Origin: Cricetomys ansorgei
Taxonomy: Eukaryota > Chordata > Mammalia > Rodentia > Nesomyidae
Direction of reading: 5' to 3'
Assembly: GCA_026225945.1 (NCBI GenBank)
Contig: JAMJFZ010000596.1
Span: forward strand, 2,560,001-2,624,000
Length of the DNA: 64,000 nt
Part shown: positions 27,198 through 38,639 of the stretch, piece by piece
How positions within the stretch are numbered: position 1 is the stretch's first letter
Layout: the number at the start of each line of letters is the position of its first letter
Translations under genes and position numbers: made by a program
The notes under the pieces: model-generated
The model's input: only the letters and a program-made list of their open reading frames with translations
Databases searched by the model: none
What the model was told of the DNA's origin: nothing

Positions 27198-27577
27198 TGT
27201 CGGGAGTCCTGACAGAGGGAGAGTGGGACCAGCCTGTCCCCCTCGGGGCTGAGCCGGGTGGTGAGTATTGGCGGCCTGACCCCTCCCCACCGGGAGAAAA
27301 GACACACACCGAGCTGGGAGAACTGTCAAAGCAGGAACTCGTTTTACTGAACAAGTCAGCCCCTTAAATAGGCCGAGGGGGAGGGGCGGTACGCGGGATG
27401 GGGTGAGCTTATGTAGGAGGGAGGAGTAAAGTGGTGGGAGAGCAGCAGCCAGCGGACTTTGTGGCAGTTGCTAGGTAGCAGGCTATTCTGGGTCACCACT
27501 GCTACGCGGAAGAAAGACAGGTCTCGGAAATCGAGCCTGGCTTGGTCTCGGACAGTAGGCCTCATAGGGCCGCAACA
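27198..27577 (-). mobile_element. 380-bp solo LTR nested in the provirus
   Basis: The minus strand begins TGTTGCGGCC and ends CTCCCGACA. The direct repeat GACCCC flanks it exactly at 27192-27197 and 27578-27583. It contains CTATTTAAGG (TATA-like) and an AGTAAA. The 6-bp duplication and the length fit a class II (beta-like, ERVK) LTR. The gag frame on the two sides stays in register when the insert and one duplication are ignored. Confidence 0.9.
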
Positions 27578-27583
27578 GACCCC

Positions 27584-28400
27584 AATCTCTTTTCTACTTG
27601 AGAAAGTTCATTTAGCGAAAAGGGAACATGCACCTTAACCATGCCATCCACTCCAGCTACTTCCCGCAAAGGAAGGACCGTGGCTTGTTTAAGCTGGGTA
27701 CTGGGAGGTAAAGCATGTCCTATAGCAGAGTGGGAATGAGTAGCCGGAGAACTGGGGGCTGTTTGTGGGCTAAAGGTGGGTGCTAAAGAGGGCCTATTTG
27801 GAGGACCTGTTGCTGAGGAGAGAGAAAGAACTGAAGGGGCTGAGGGAAGAGTTGAGGGTTCAGGCCTATAGGGGGAGGTTCATTAGCTGGGTCAAAAAGA
27901 CTAGAGCAATCTTCTTGATCAGACTTCATAGCAAGAAGAAGCTGAGTGGGGGAACAGGAAGAACAAAGGAGAGGTTGGGCTCGATGCTGGGAGAAGGCCT
28001 GGACATAGAGGATCTCTTTCCATTTCCCCAATCGCTCGCAGTAGTTGTGAAGATCCCGAATAATATTGGGATCCAATGTGCCGTTAAGCGGCCATTTGGA
28101 CTGATTATCTAAAGGATACTGAGGCCAAATTTTGTTACAAAGCTTAATAAGTTTAGGGGCCTTCAGGTCAGGTACCAGGTGGAGAGGCTTGAGGTTTTCT
28201 AAAAGGCATCCCAAGGGGGAATGAGAGGGTATGGATATTAGAATGAGGTCAGGTGAAGAGGGCCAGCCGTAGCCTTAAAGACCGTGGCTGGGGTTACTTC
28301 CATCTCCAAGAGTACCAGAGGGGTGCCGGACACTCAACGGTCACTTCCTCGGACTCAGGGAAGTGTTTACACCGACCAGAAGGGGAATCCTACCTAATTG
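27584..28400 (-). pseudogene. Decayed gag, matrix and p12-like part
   Basis: A minus-strand frame from about 28244 to 27783 keeps gamma-type matrix text (LCNKIWPQYPLDNQ, HNYCERLGKW) and then stops. The proline-rich continuation up to the capsid start lies in another frame, so there is at least one frameshift. The original start codon was not identified. Confidence 0.85.
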
Positions 28401-28529
28401 CTGCTGATGGATGTGAATGTTGAGCGATCGTGATCAGGAAGGTGAGTCTGCTTCAGATGGCCTGGAGATAGGGTCCTGGTGCAGCTCTAATCCCCAAAGT
28501 AGTGGGGAGCACACACACCAGGGGAACCT

Positions 28530-28548
28530 ATCCAGGGTTTCGGCACCA
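28530..28548 (-). other. Primer binding site, tRNA-Phe type
   Basis: The minus strand reads TGGTGCCGAAACCCTGGAT. This is complementary to the 3' end of mammalian tRNA-Phe with one mismatch. Confidence 0.85.
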
Positions 28549-28550
28549 GT

Positions 28551-29621
28551 TGTTTGGAAGGTTTTTTATTGTTGGAACAGATGGAAAGAGAACAGAGAGA
28601 GAAGAAAGATGGAGAAGGGAAGCTCTTTTGTGATGGCCTGGGGACCACACAGTGCCAAAGGGAGAAACCTCCCTGTAGAGGTGGTGCAGTCCTGAAGGAG
28701 AATATCCCAACAGGACTGATGAGTTGCTCAGCCCAGCGGAGCTGAGGTGAAGTGTCCAGCTTTGCCTTGCCTTGTGCTTTGCCTCGTGCTTCGCCTCAGC
28801 TCACCTCACCTTGCCTCGCCTCCTGGAGATGATGCAGTCCTGAAGGGAGAGCACCCCAACAGGACCAAGGAGCTTCTGGCCAGGTGTCCCCAGTGTTGCA
28901 GCTCTGTAGGGAAATATCCCAGGCGAGCTGTTCTTCTTTCTTCTGTCCGATGATCTCAGCAGGCCAGTGACTGCTTCCGCTCCAAAGAGAAACAGTGAAA
29001 ACTGAGGGTTGCTCAGTCCTTTTTAAAGGGTTCTGGAGGGGCTGGATCTATCAACATGGCCTGCAATTGGTGGAGTTTCTTTGGCCTGTGATTGGTGGAA
29101 TTCTCAGTCCAGAGAAGGTTGGGGGGGGCCCAGCTCAGGGTCATGTGTTTGTTGGGACCACTTCTGTGCTGTTCTGTCAGGTTGGGGAACCCCTCAGCCA
29201 GATGGGAGTGGGGTCCCTTGTAGTCCCAGGTGGGAGCTTTCTTATGAGGGGTTTCAAGTCCCAGAGCTCCCCAGCCTTGCAGAGCTAGACTCCCCCAAAA
29301 GGGAAATATACAGGCTCCTCAGTGGTCTTTAGCACCATTTGGAGTTCCTGGTGGGCACAAGGAATGGTGGCTGGGCCCCCAGAGTCCCCAGCAGGGTGGT
29401 GAGGGAGGCGAGCATTAGTCTTGAATAGCAGTTGGACAGCAGGAGGGGCTAGGTTTGCTGGTAAAGTTAACTTTGCTTCCTGGAAGAAACACAGATGGCT
29501 GTGAGAGTCCATCTGGGAGGTGGAGGTCATCCAGGAGCACAGATAGCTGTAAGGTTCCATCTAAGGGGGGGTCATCCAGGAGCGAGCACAGTCCTCAATC
29601 AGGTCCTCCTTCCATTTGACA
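28551..29621 (-). mobile_element. 5' LTR of the provirus
   Basis: The 3' end is fixed by TGTTTGG (plus strand, 28551) two bases from the primer site. The 5' end at 29621 is inferred from a TGT...TGGAAGG inverted-repeat match. On the minus strand U3 holds a duplicated enhancer-like unit of about 48 bp (29491-29590), two CCAAT boxes (about 29065-29100) and a TTTAAAAAG TATA-like box near 29020. An AATAAA lies about 20 bases before the LTR end. CT-rich short repeats occupy 28760-28825. Confidence 0.7.
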
Positions 29622-31174
29622 TTTAGCCAGCTGGGGGTTGGGCCTGGCGAGGGGGCGGAGCTAAGGCAGAGCTTCCTTCACAGGGCTGTGGAGGCTGATC
29701 ATAGACGAATGTGGAAAGGCGTGTCAGAGCTCCTCACAGAAAGTGGGAGTCCCACGCTGTAGACTGGGGTTGGGGGCAGAACCCCTCAGAGGAAGCCCTG
29801 GGCTGTGGGCTATGTTTGTGGTCAGGGTAGGGGCAGAGCTCTCCAGCGCAGAGCCCTGCTGGGGACTCTGCTTGTTGCAGAATCTAACACACACTGTGCA
29901 CACTGTTTTGTGGCCTTGGCCCTTCTCAATATGCAGCAAGTGTGTAGACAGGAGGCTGAGATGTGACCGCAGTTCTCAGGGGAATCAAACAGATTGGAAC
30001 GAGGGCCTGACTCAGCAGCCTCAGCTGAAACCACTGCACAGACATTTAAAAACTACCATTTTCTATTTTTAATAAGCTCATAATTTTTTGGTTACTATGG
30101 GAACAAGTTTTTACCTCTCCAACATTAATATATTTTATTCCAGTGAGGTAAACGTAACGGAACCTGTAAAGTGAGATAATTGCTCCCTCTTTCAGATCAT
30201 AAATTATTTTAGAGGTGGAAAGAACTCAGAAACAATGCCGCTGATCCCTATGAGCCAGAGAACTGAGGTCCACGGTCCCTACCTTGGACGAAGCTGGACA
30301 GAACGCCAGAGAATGGCACCAGGTAGGAGCTCTGAAGAGCTCTGTACGTGTCCCAAGGCTTCTGTCTTGTAAAGTGAGGTGCGAGGCTGTGATGACTCCG
30401 TGACGAGGCAGGGACCCCACCATTTCAGCTTGACGGGGAAAATCATATATCCTAGGCAGAAACTCTGGCCATGATGTCTGATGGCTCCAGGATCCGAGCT
30501 GGAGCAAGATCCAGAGGGTGCACAGAAAAGGCAGCAACAGCAGAAAGTCACACAGGAGGCTGCCCAGGGAGGAACTGGAGAAGTCAAGCCATTATCAGAT
30601 CCAGGAATAAGCCAATGGTCAGGACCTTGTAACCATAGAAACCTGCAGGGGAGAAGGAGTCAAGCTAGGCTGCATCTGCAGGAGCAGGACAGACTCGCCT
30701 TCCCACAGGACTGTCTGCTGGGCGAGGAACGTCACCTGGAACTGGAGTGTCCCCAAGAGGTACCAAGTCATGTCCTCTGGTGGACAGAGGTCCATCTTCC
30801 TAACAGTCGCCTGACTGCTGGCGAAGCTGCGGTCCAGCATTGTGTCTCTCCTTCCGCAGGCACTTTTAAAATGCCCTTGTCTGGGATCTGCACCAAATAT
30901 TCTGATTCTCACTGGCCTGAGGAGGGTTGTAGATACCCTTTCCCTTCCCCTAAAACCACGATGTGATGCTAAACTACTGCAGGGCTAAGAGCTACCAAGG
31001 TTGGGCGGGGCAGGTCCTGTGGAATCTGCCTCATGATCTGTCCGTTTGTAGGACCAGTCATGGAGGCCTGGAGGATCAAGAAACTGCTTATCCACAGCTC
31101 CTGCTTATCCAAAAGCTCCTGGCTTTTTCTGTGATGACGCATCCACGGAGTCACAGCATCTGCATGAAAAGCCA
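29622..31174. other. Intergenic, unique with an AT-rich ancient-repeat-like part
   Basis: 29622-29990 is unique. 30050-30270 is AT-rich and ends in GTGGAAAGAACTCAGAAA, reminiscent of an old mammalian repeat. No gene is recognised. Confidence 0.4.
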
Positions 31175-31960
31175 GGTAAGGGGATGTACACCTGCAGTAC
31201 AGCACTGGGGATGCACACCTGCAGTACAGCACTGGGGGGATGCACACCTGCAGTCACAGCACTGGGGGGATGCACACCTGCAGTCACAGCACTGGGGGGA
31301 TGCACACCTGCAGTCACAGCACTGGGGGGATGCACACCTGCAGTCACAGCACTGGGGATGCACGCCTGCAGTCACAGCACTGGGGATGCACGCCTGCAGT
31401 CACAGCACTGGGGATGCACGCCTATAGTCACAGCACTGGGGATGCACGCCTGCAGTCACAGCACTGGGGATGCACACCTACAGTCACAGCACTGGGGGGA
31501 TGCACACCTGCAGTACAGCACTGGGGGGATGCACACCTGCAGTCACAGCACTGGGGATGCACACCTGCAGTCACAGCACTGGGGGGATGCACACCTGCAG
31601 TCACAGCACTGGGGGGATGCACACCTGCAGTACAGCACTGGGAATGCACACCTGCAGTCACAGCACTGGGGGGATGCACACCTGCAGTACAGCACTGGGG
31701 GGATGCACACCTGCAGTACAGCACTGGGGCGATGCACACCTGCAGTATGCAGTACAGCACTGGGGATGCACACCTGCAGTACAGCACTGGGGTGCACACC
31801 TGCAGTACAGCACTGGGGGGGATGCATGCCTGCAGTACAGCACGGGGATGCCACACCTGCAGTATAGCACTGGGGATGCACGCCTGCAGTACAGCACTTG
31901 GGATGCACACCTGCAGTACAGCACTGGGGGGATGCACACCTGCAGTACAGCACTGGGGGA
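31175..31960. repeat. Minisatellite, about 28 copies of 25-29 bp
   Basis: The unit is GGGGATGCACACCTGCAGT plus (CA)CAGCACT. Variants differ by presence of CA after CAGT and by GGGGATG versus GGGGGGATG. Every unit holds an E-box (CACCTG) or its CGCCTG variant. Long frames on both strands are artefacts of the array. Confidence 0.98.
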
Positions 31961-32131
31961 GGTGACGTTAGCGGAGTCTGGGATTGCTGTACGCCAATTT
32001 AGCTGAAACAGCCAGGTCCAGGGTCAGTGATCGATGGTTTCTTGTAAGAACTCAGAGACTGATTGAGGGACACAGCTGTGCTCACCTCTAGCCTCCATTT
32101 GCAGCTGCTCACGTGTTTTGTGAGTTCTCAT

Positions 32132-32166
<35 letters not shown>

Positions 32167-32829
32167 ACGTACACGTGTGTACATACATACGAACACACAA
32201 ATATACTTGTTTGGAACAGGAGCCTAGCAGGAGTGTACAGCACCTCGTTCCCTTGTGTCCTTACCAGTCTCTGCCCTTATAGTCACTCTGTAGTTCACCT
32301 AGTTCATTACTGTTCCCTGCTGTCAGACGGAGCATCAAGCGCTCCTCTCATGGCTGTGGCCCAGTACACAACAAGAGCCAGCGCAGACAGGAAGGCAGCA
32401 TCTTGGCTCGCGGTTTGAGCGAACAGCACACCCTGGTGCAGAAGGGGCAGAAGCCCATTCACATCTGGGTGAATCAGGAGAAAGAGATGGGACAGAAATC
32501 AGGGTGGGGTAGCAGCCCGCAGAGCCAGATCCACCCCCAGGACCCCTTCCTCAGGCTTGGCTCTACCTCCAAAAGTCCTGTGACCTCCGGGACAGCTCGG
32601 CCAGCTCCGGAGCAAACGCGAGTCTGTGGGGGACATTTCACACCCAAACTGTAATAGATGGATTTTTTTCTGACCTCAAAGAGGGTGGATCCGGGCATGA
32701 GTGGGTGAGCGCAACTTCCCTCCAGGCAGACATGCTCCAGCTGTGTGCCAGTCACGTGACGTTTGCACACTGACCATCTCCTCCTCTGTCCATCGTGCTC
32801 CCCACCGCTGAGCCTCTGCTTCCTCCCGC
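31961..32829. other. Intergenic with CA repeat
   Basis: A (CA)n at 32131-32166; the rest is unique. No gene is recognised. Confidence 0.5.
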
Positions 32830-33800
32830 TTTTAATTTCATGTCATATATTTAAGCCTGGATTCCACATATGAAAGGAAAAGTACAATGTATATCTGGTT
32901 TATTTTTCTTAATATAATCATCTCTGGTTCTATTAATTTTCCTGTGAATGGTGCGATTTGGTTCTTCTTTGTAACTCGATAAAACTCTGCTGTGTACGTA
33001 CAGCACATTTCCTCTGTCTGTCCATCCACATCTTGGCTGGTTCCGTATCCCAACTCTCATGAATGATGTCATACTAGCCTTGGCATCTCTGTAGTGTGCT
33101 GAGTCAGATGTCCTCTGGTATATGCCCAGGAATACGGTAGTTCTGATTTTTGTTTTATGAGGAGCTTCTGTATTGATTTCTGCCGTACCCAGAACATCAT
33201 GTGGGTCTTTTCTCTACTCCCTCGTCTGCATTTGCTGCTTCTCTGTGTGGCCCTGGCTGTCCTGGAACTCTCTCTGTGGACCAGGGGGGCCTCCAACTCA
33301 GAGATCCACCACCTGCCTCTGCCTCCCTAGTGCTGGGATTAAAGGTGCACACAATTAGGCTTGGTTTCAATTGTTGCTTCCTGAGGAAATTCTGACTGGG
33401 GTGACATGGACTGGCATTTCCCTGATGGCTAAGTATTTTGAATATTTTTTCATATATTCATTAGCCATTTTTTACTTCTTTTTATGAAAACTATTCGATT
33501 CGTTTATTGTTTAAGAATTGTATTATTTGGAGAGTTAATTTTTGAGTTCCTTATGTGTTCTAGATGTTATACCCTTTTGAAATATAGTTGGAAAGGCTTT
33601 CTCCCATTCTGTGGCTGCTGTTTCCTTAGCTGTGAGGGAGATGTATGTAACCCACTTGTCAATTCTTGCTCTTATCTCCTGTGCTAGTGGAGTGTTTTCA
33701 GAAAACCCTCGCCTAAGCCCAGATCTTTCCCTGTCTTCATCTCTCCGGGTCTCAGCCACACTTGCTGTCTTCCTTCTTCCAGGCTCAGAACCTGAAGCCA
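32830..33800 (-). mobile_element. L1 ORF2 C-terminal fragment
   Basis: Minus-strand translation includes ARIDKW, TAKET, TEWEKAF and KELKN, in the order of the L1 ORF2 C-terminal region. Plus-strand text such as GGCATTTCCCTGATGGCTAA is its antisense. It is heavily decayed and split by a B1. Confidence 0.85.
33226..33362 (-). mobile_element. B1 SINE inside the L1 fragment
   Basis: CTGGCTGTCCTGGAACTCTC and AGTGCTGGGATTAAAGGTGC. Confidence 0.9.
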
Positions 33801-34751
33801 TTCAGGAGGCCCGCGTTCAGGACAACGGACAGCGACCGCGTGGTCTGCTGCAGAGCCCTCTCCGCCTGCCTGGGATCCAAGCACGCTGGGTGGTGAGCTC
33901 TCGAGCTTATGGAATGCTGTTAAAAACAACCTCCTTTCTACTCAAACCTCAAATATAATAAAGAAGGTTCGGGAATGTGCAGGGACATAGAAATCAGGCT
34001 TGTGCTGGGACTGTGGGAGCCAGGAGGCCGAGCATGCCAGGGGCTTTGGTGCCACGCCCCCAGGAGCAGCCCGCATTCTGGATTAGACCCATGCACAACA
34101 GGAGCAGTGCACCTGCTCAGGTGGACAGAGGTGGAGTCACGCTAGCTGTCCCTCCAAAGATCTGACACGTACGAGCCGTGGGCCGGCGTTTTCAGGTCTT
34201 TGGAAAAGTGTAAACGTTGGGCCCTGGACCCTGGTGTCCTTTGTCTGTGTCACCATAGGGCCAGCATCGGAATGACATGGAACCATGTGAGTTTGTTCTG
34301 TGCCCCGAATGTCTGGGTTTTACATTCTAATGTCCCGAAGCTGCCTGCATGCTTGGGAAGTGTGGAGCCAGGTTGTGGTAGAGTTTGAGGGAATCCTCAC
34401 ACACAGCCTGGACAACACTCAGATGTCTGTGCCTCCAGCCACATCGGGGCGCTGTGCAGCAAGGGTCTTCACACTGGCTGAGGATGCACGTGAAGAATTA
34501 GAACCTGGGATCTAGGCCGTGCAACCCAAGCGCCCGCGCGGAGTGGGCGTGGAATCTCAGCAGCAGCCGCTGAGATGGGAGAGGTTCCTGTGGTTTTTCT
34601 AAATTTAAGGTTTAAAGCAATGCTCACTTTGTATCTAAAACACTTAATATTTGGATTCACTGGAGTACATAAGTCAGTGTTTCACATGGTAAATGTGTAC
34701 AGCCTCGATAGTGATAACACATTTACAAATTATGTGATTAATTGTGAAATA
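33801..34751. other. Intergenic, no recognised element
   Basis: Unique sequence. Confidence 0.45.
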
Positions 34752-34915
34752 AATAAGCCAGATGAAGTGGCTTGTGCTTGTAATCTCAGTGCTTGAGAGG
34801 CTGAGACAGGAGGATTGCCGTAAGTGGAACTCCATCCAGTCTGCACTATATTGTAAGTTCTAGACCAGCTTGGGCTACAGAGTAAGAGTGTCTTAAAACA
34901 AAACAACAAAAATTG
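34752..34915 (+). mobile_element. Old B1-type SINE
   Basis: GTGGCTTGTGCTTGTAATCT, TGAGACAGGAGGATTGCCG and an AAAACAAAACAACAAAAA tail. Confidence 0.75.
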
Positions 34916-36534
34916 AAATGTATAAACAACACAATGCAAAGATTTAGCAGGAAAAAACTGTAAAGTGTCTTATTTTTGTATTACACTGTAACAGCACCCC
35001 TCCCCGCTGCGCTGGAAACACCACTCAGGCCCATAAAACTCTGCACATAGACTTCAGAACCTGCCAGAACAAACACAAAGGCCTAGTCCATCAAAGTCCA
35101 TGGTTCTGGGAGAGTCTCTAAATGTCCTGACCTTGCTTTTTGGTTTCTGTAGCTCCACGTCTGGCTAACTGTTCTTATTAACTGAAGTATGTCAATGCAG
35201 GACATGGTTTTTGTGATTAGAAGCTCATCCCAAGAAAAGCTCAGGGCTACACTGGGACCCCCAACACCCAGTGTAGTCACCAGTCAGCTACTTTTATTGG
35301 CTTAAACCCATGTCTGTGTAGTCTTCTCTGGTGGGTAGCCCACAGCAGCATGCTCATGTGGTATTTTGTATACACCGAGTTAAATATACATTAGTAAAAT
35401 TAATTCTGGAAATGGGTATGATGGCACAGGTTTGTAACCTGGCAGTAAGGAGTCTGAGGCTGGAGGGTTGAGATTTCAAGACCAGACTGTGCTAAAAAGT
35501 ATATATTCATACAGACAGACAGACAGACTCACGATTTCACTAGTTTCTTTTAACTTTTTAAGTTGACTCCCAGAAACTGCAAACTGTACCCAGGGCTCAC
35601 ACTGGACTTCTGTAAGACAGCAGCCTGGCAGGCGAGAGGGAGGCCTTGCTTCTCATTTCTTACTAAGGAGCACTTCTGAGATCTGGCCAGGTCTTCGTGA
35701 AGTACAGAGACATTGCCTTGGCTTCCGAGAGAGACCATGCGTGAAGAGGCCCGAGGCCCCCCTCTCCACGGCTGCCGTGTGTCTGTCCACAGGATGCACC
35801 TAGCTGGGAAATGCTGTCCACCTTCCTTTCCAGTCACCTCAGGAGGACAATGTGTGTGTCTTTAAGATGTTCACCCTCATGAGCTCAGAACCTAGCCAGT
35901 AATCACTCAGTCTCTGGTTCACCTGTAACCATGACAACCCCATGGGTGCCAGTTGCCAAGAAACACAATTTAACCTGTATCAGATTTGTTTTAAAAGGAA
36001 GAATGGAAAATCACTCAGCTTTGTCTTCTCAGGGGACTCTGACTCTCAGAGACGGGCTGGGCTCTCTGGCGCGGCTCTGGCAGCCTGGCTGCTCATTTCA
36101 TTACTTTTGCTGTGATTTCCCAAGGATCCGTGTCTGCCAGGAGTAAGTTTCCAGGAAGCTGGTACGGCGTGTGTGTGGAAACGGCTCACACACGCTCGGG
36201 CCGTCCCGTGATCTCCATGGTATCTCCATGGAGGGGTACCTCTATGGGGGCTCCATGGTATCTGCTCAGCTCATTTCTCCATGTTGGCTCTCATGCAGGA
36301 ACTACCAGGAGAACCAATGGCAAAGCGGGGTGGAGGGAGGGGCAGAGCCTCTGTGGGCTCAGGGCTTGGGCCTGTCCTCCAGACTCAGGAAGGCAGAACA
36401 GGCTGGGAGAACATGAGAAGGAAAAGTGCACTTGAGGAAATTATGCTAAACCCATAACTCCGAGCCTCTGGAAGCTTCCCTACCTCCACGCTGTGTTTGC
36501 TTCTAAGGGAAATGCATCCCCGTCCGTGTGCAGA
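34916..36534. other. Intergenic, mostly unique
   Basis: Holds a degenerate B1-like fragment at 35405-35510 (GGTATGATGGCACAGGTTTG) and a CAGA repeat at 35512-35527. No gene is recognised. Confidence 0.45.
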
Positions 36535-36700
36535 AAGTGCTAGCTGCACTGTGCGGCCTTTCGCTGCTCACACACCTGTGTGTGGAGACAGAGCCTCTCA
36601 CTAACCCTGGAGCTTGCTATCTCAGCTAGAACGGCTGCCAGCGACCTCCAGGGAGGCTGTCGTCCGTCTAGCCAGCACTGGGATGCAGATGCATGCTGCC
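36535..36700 (-). mobile_element. B4-type SINE fragment
   Basis: GAGACAGAGCCTCTCACTAA and AGCACTGGGATGCAGATGCA. Confidence 0.55.
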
Positions 36701-36767
36701 TTAGCAGGGCAAGCATTACCAGCCAACCACCTTTTAATATGCGACATTTATCCATTTATTAAAAAAT

Positions 36768-36914
36768 TTAGCCAGGTGGTGGTGGTGGCGCACGCCTTTA
36801 ATGCCAGCACTCAGAGGAGGCAGAGGCAGGCGGATCTCTGAGTTCAAGGCCAGCCTGGTCTACAGAGTGAGTTCTAGGACAGCCAAGACTACATAGAGAA
36901 ACCCTGTCTGGAAA

Positions 36915-36955
<41 letters not shown>
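36768..36955 (+). mobile_element. B1 SINE with AT-repeat tail
   Basis: AGCCAGGTGGTGGTGGTGGC, GAGGCAGAGGCAGGCGGATC and a poly-A tail that continues as (AT)n to about 36955. Confidence 0.92.
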
Positions 36956-36958
<3 letters not shown>

Positions 36959-37164
36959 ATATACTATGTAGGCATGTATATGTGCATGTATAAAGTTATG
37001 TATACCACACATACATAGACATGAGAGAGTGTAGCTGCTGGCTGCCACTCTAAACAAGACATCGGGAGGCGTCACTGGATCGTTCCTGAAGGAGACAGGA
37101 AGGTCCAGCGTGAGCTCGAGAGAGGTTTCCAACATTTGGGTGGTGGCAGTAAGTGTCTGTGAGC

Positions 37165-37290
37165 TTTCTCTGCCCGCCTCACACCCGATGTGCCCCTCCC
37201 CCTCACACCTGACGCGCCCCTCCCCCCTCACACCCGACGCGCCCCTCCCCCTCACACCCGACGCGCCCCTCCCCCTCACACCTGCTGTTA
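37165..37290. repeat. Minisatellite, about 5 copies of 23-25 bp
   Basis: The unit is CCTCACACCCGACGCGCCCCT, CpG-rich. Confidence 0.93.
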
Positions 37291-37439
37291 CTTCCAGGCT
37301 TCCTAGACTTTTTACTCGTGTCCTCTTTCACCTGAAAAGTTTTTACACAACCCTGGGTATATAGGTTACAAAATGTGTTTATAAATCAGAGATTTGCCGA
37401 TAATAAGTTATAAAAATATATTTTTTAAAACAGTTTCTG

Positions 37440-37540
37440 TGGGGCCAGTGAGATGACTCGGCACATTGAGGAGCCTGACACCAAGCCTGAGGACCTGAGT
37501 TCGATCCCTGGAAACCGTGTGGAAGAAAAGAACCGGCTTT
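37440..37540 (+). mobile_element. B2/B3-family SINE fragment
   Basis: GGGGCCAGTGAGATGACTCG and GACCTGAGTTCGATCCCTGG. Confidence 0.65.
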
Positions 37541-38067
37541 GGTATCCACAGGCACATCAGGTGCGAGCATACCGTGGCGGCTCCACATGCATACTGTAGC
37601 TCACACAGGCATACCGTGGCTCTCACCTCTAATGGCATTCAGCAGTTATTTGATAAACACGTCATTTTACCACTTCATACATATAATTTTACCATTTGCT
37701 AAAGATTAAAGCAAAGTTGCATACTAATGAGATGGTTTGCTTGCTTCTTTTACGTGATACATCCCAAGACACCCTCTGACCCCTCATGCTGAGGAGCGGT
37801 GACCGGAGAGAGTTAACACGGACATTTGTGTGTGGTGAAAGCACTGCAGTTCATAGCACAGTGTCCAGCCTGAGCGGTCTCAGGCAGGGTCACCGGGGAA
37901 TGCGTGACTTCGTGCACAGCGTGATGTGTACACACTGTGTGTTCGAGCCGAGGCTGCTAGGCTGCTATGGAGTCACAGGGTACAACACAACGATGCTTTC
38001 AGAGACACCCCACATCCGGTGGGTCATGACCTCACATGCGGTCAAGACATCCTGTTTAAGATGCTTT
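37541..38067. other. Intergenic, no recognised element
   Basis: Short repeats of GGCATACCGTGGCT at about 37567-37620, otherwise unique. Confidence 0.45.
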
Positions 38068-38155
38068 GGGGATGGACTGTACCAATGGTGGAGAACTTAC
38101 CTAGCGTGCCCGGGGTCCTGGGTTTTGTTCCCAGTGCTAATAAAAAATAAATGAT
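38068..38155 (+). mobile_element. ID SINE
   Basis: GGGGATGGACTGTACCAATG, CCTGGGTTTTGTTCCCAGTG and an AATAAAAAATAAATG tail. Confidence 0.75.
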
Positions 38156-38179
38156 AAATAAACGAAGAAGCTTTGCTTT

Positions 38180-38375
38180 GGTGGCCTTGAACTACTAAGA
38201 AGGCCGCTAGCCATCAAAACCGAGAGAGCCAGCTGTCTCTGCCTCCCGAGCGCTGGAATTATAACTGCCCAACTATTTTCTTCTTATGTTTTTAACATGG
38301 GTTCTGAGACTCGAACTCATATCTTCATACTTGCAAGGCAAATGTTTTCTCGATTCAGCTATTTTCAGACCCCTG
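38180..38375 (-). mobile_element. B4-type SINE
   Basis: GCGCTGGAATTATAACTGCC and ATGGGTTCTGAGACTCGAAC. Confidence 0.6.
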
Positions 38376-38639
38376 ATGCTTTCAGTCAAATTTCCTGCAG
38401 AGGCCCAAGAAAGCCTCTGCAGCTGAAGACAATCCATCATAACCTCAGCCGGCAAAGCACGGCTCCTTGACCATGGGCACGTATTTCTTGTGTGCCCGTT
38501 AATGCGTGTTCCGAGCATGCTTCAGACACAGCAGCGGCACCTGAATTCTAACCGGCGGGCTGGGCAGTTTCACAGACAGGACCAGAATGGCCTCTAGCAT
38601 CAGCCTGCTGTGATTCTTTCTGCCTGCGCGAGGCTTGTG

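Larger units (their letters stand above)
26035..29621 (-). mobile_element. Truncated gammaretrovirus-like endogenous provirus
   Basis: Order on the minus strand: LTR (29621-28551), primer binding site (28548-28530), leader, gag matrix, capsid, nucleocapsid, then protease, after which the element ends near 26035. Reverse transcriptase, integrase, env and the 3' LTR are absent. The coding parts are broken by stops and frameshifts and by a later solo LTR, so the copy cannot make virus. The capsid and protease motifs and the primer type place it among gamma-like (class I) ERVs of rodents. Confidence 0.9.

Noticed and set aside
31175..31960. CRISPR-like array
   Set aside because: Units are directly tandem without unique spacers, in a mammalian genome with no cas genes.
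31184..32006. Repetitive 170-241-codon frames on both strands
   Set aside because: They follow from a unit length near a multiple of three in the minisatellite. Frames exist on both strands at once.
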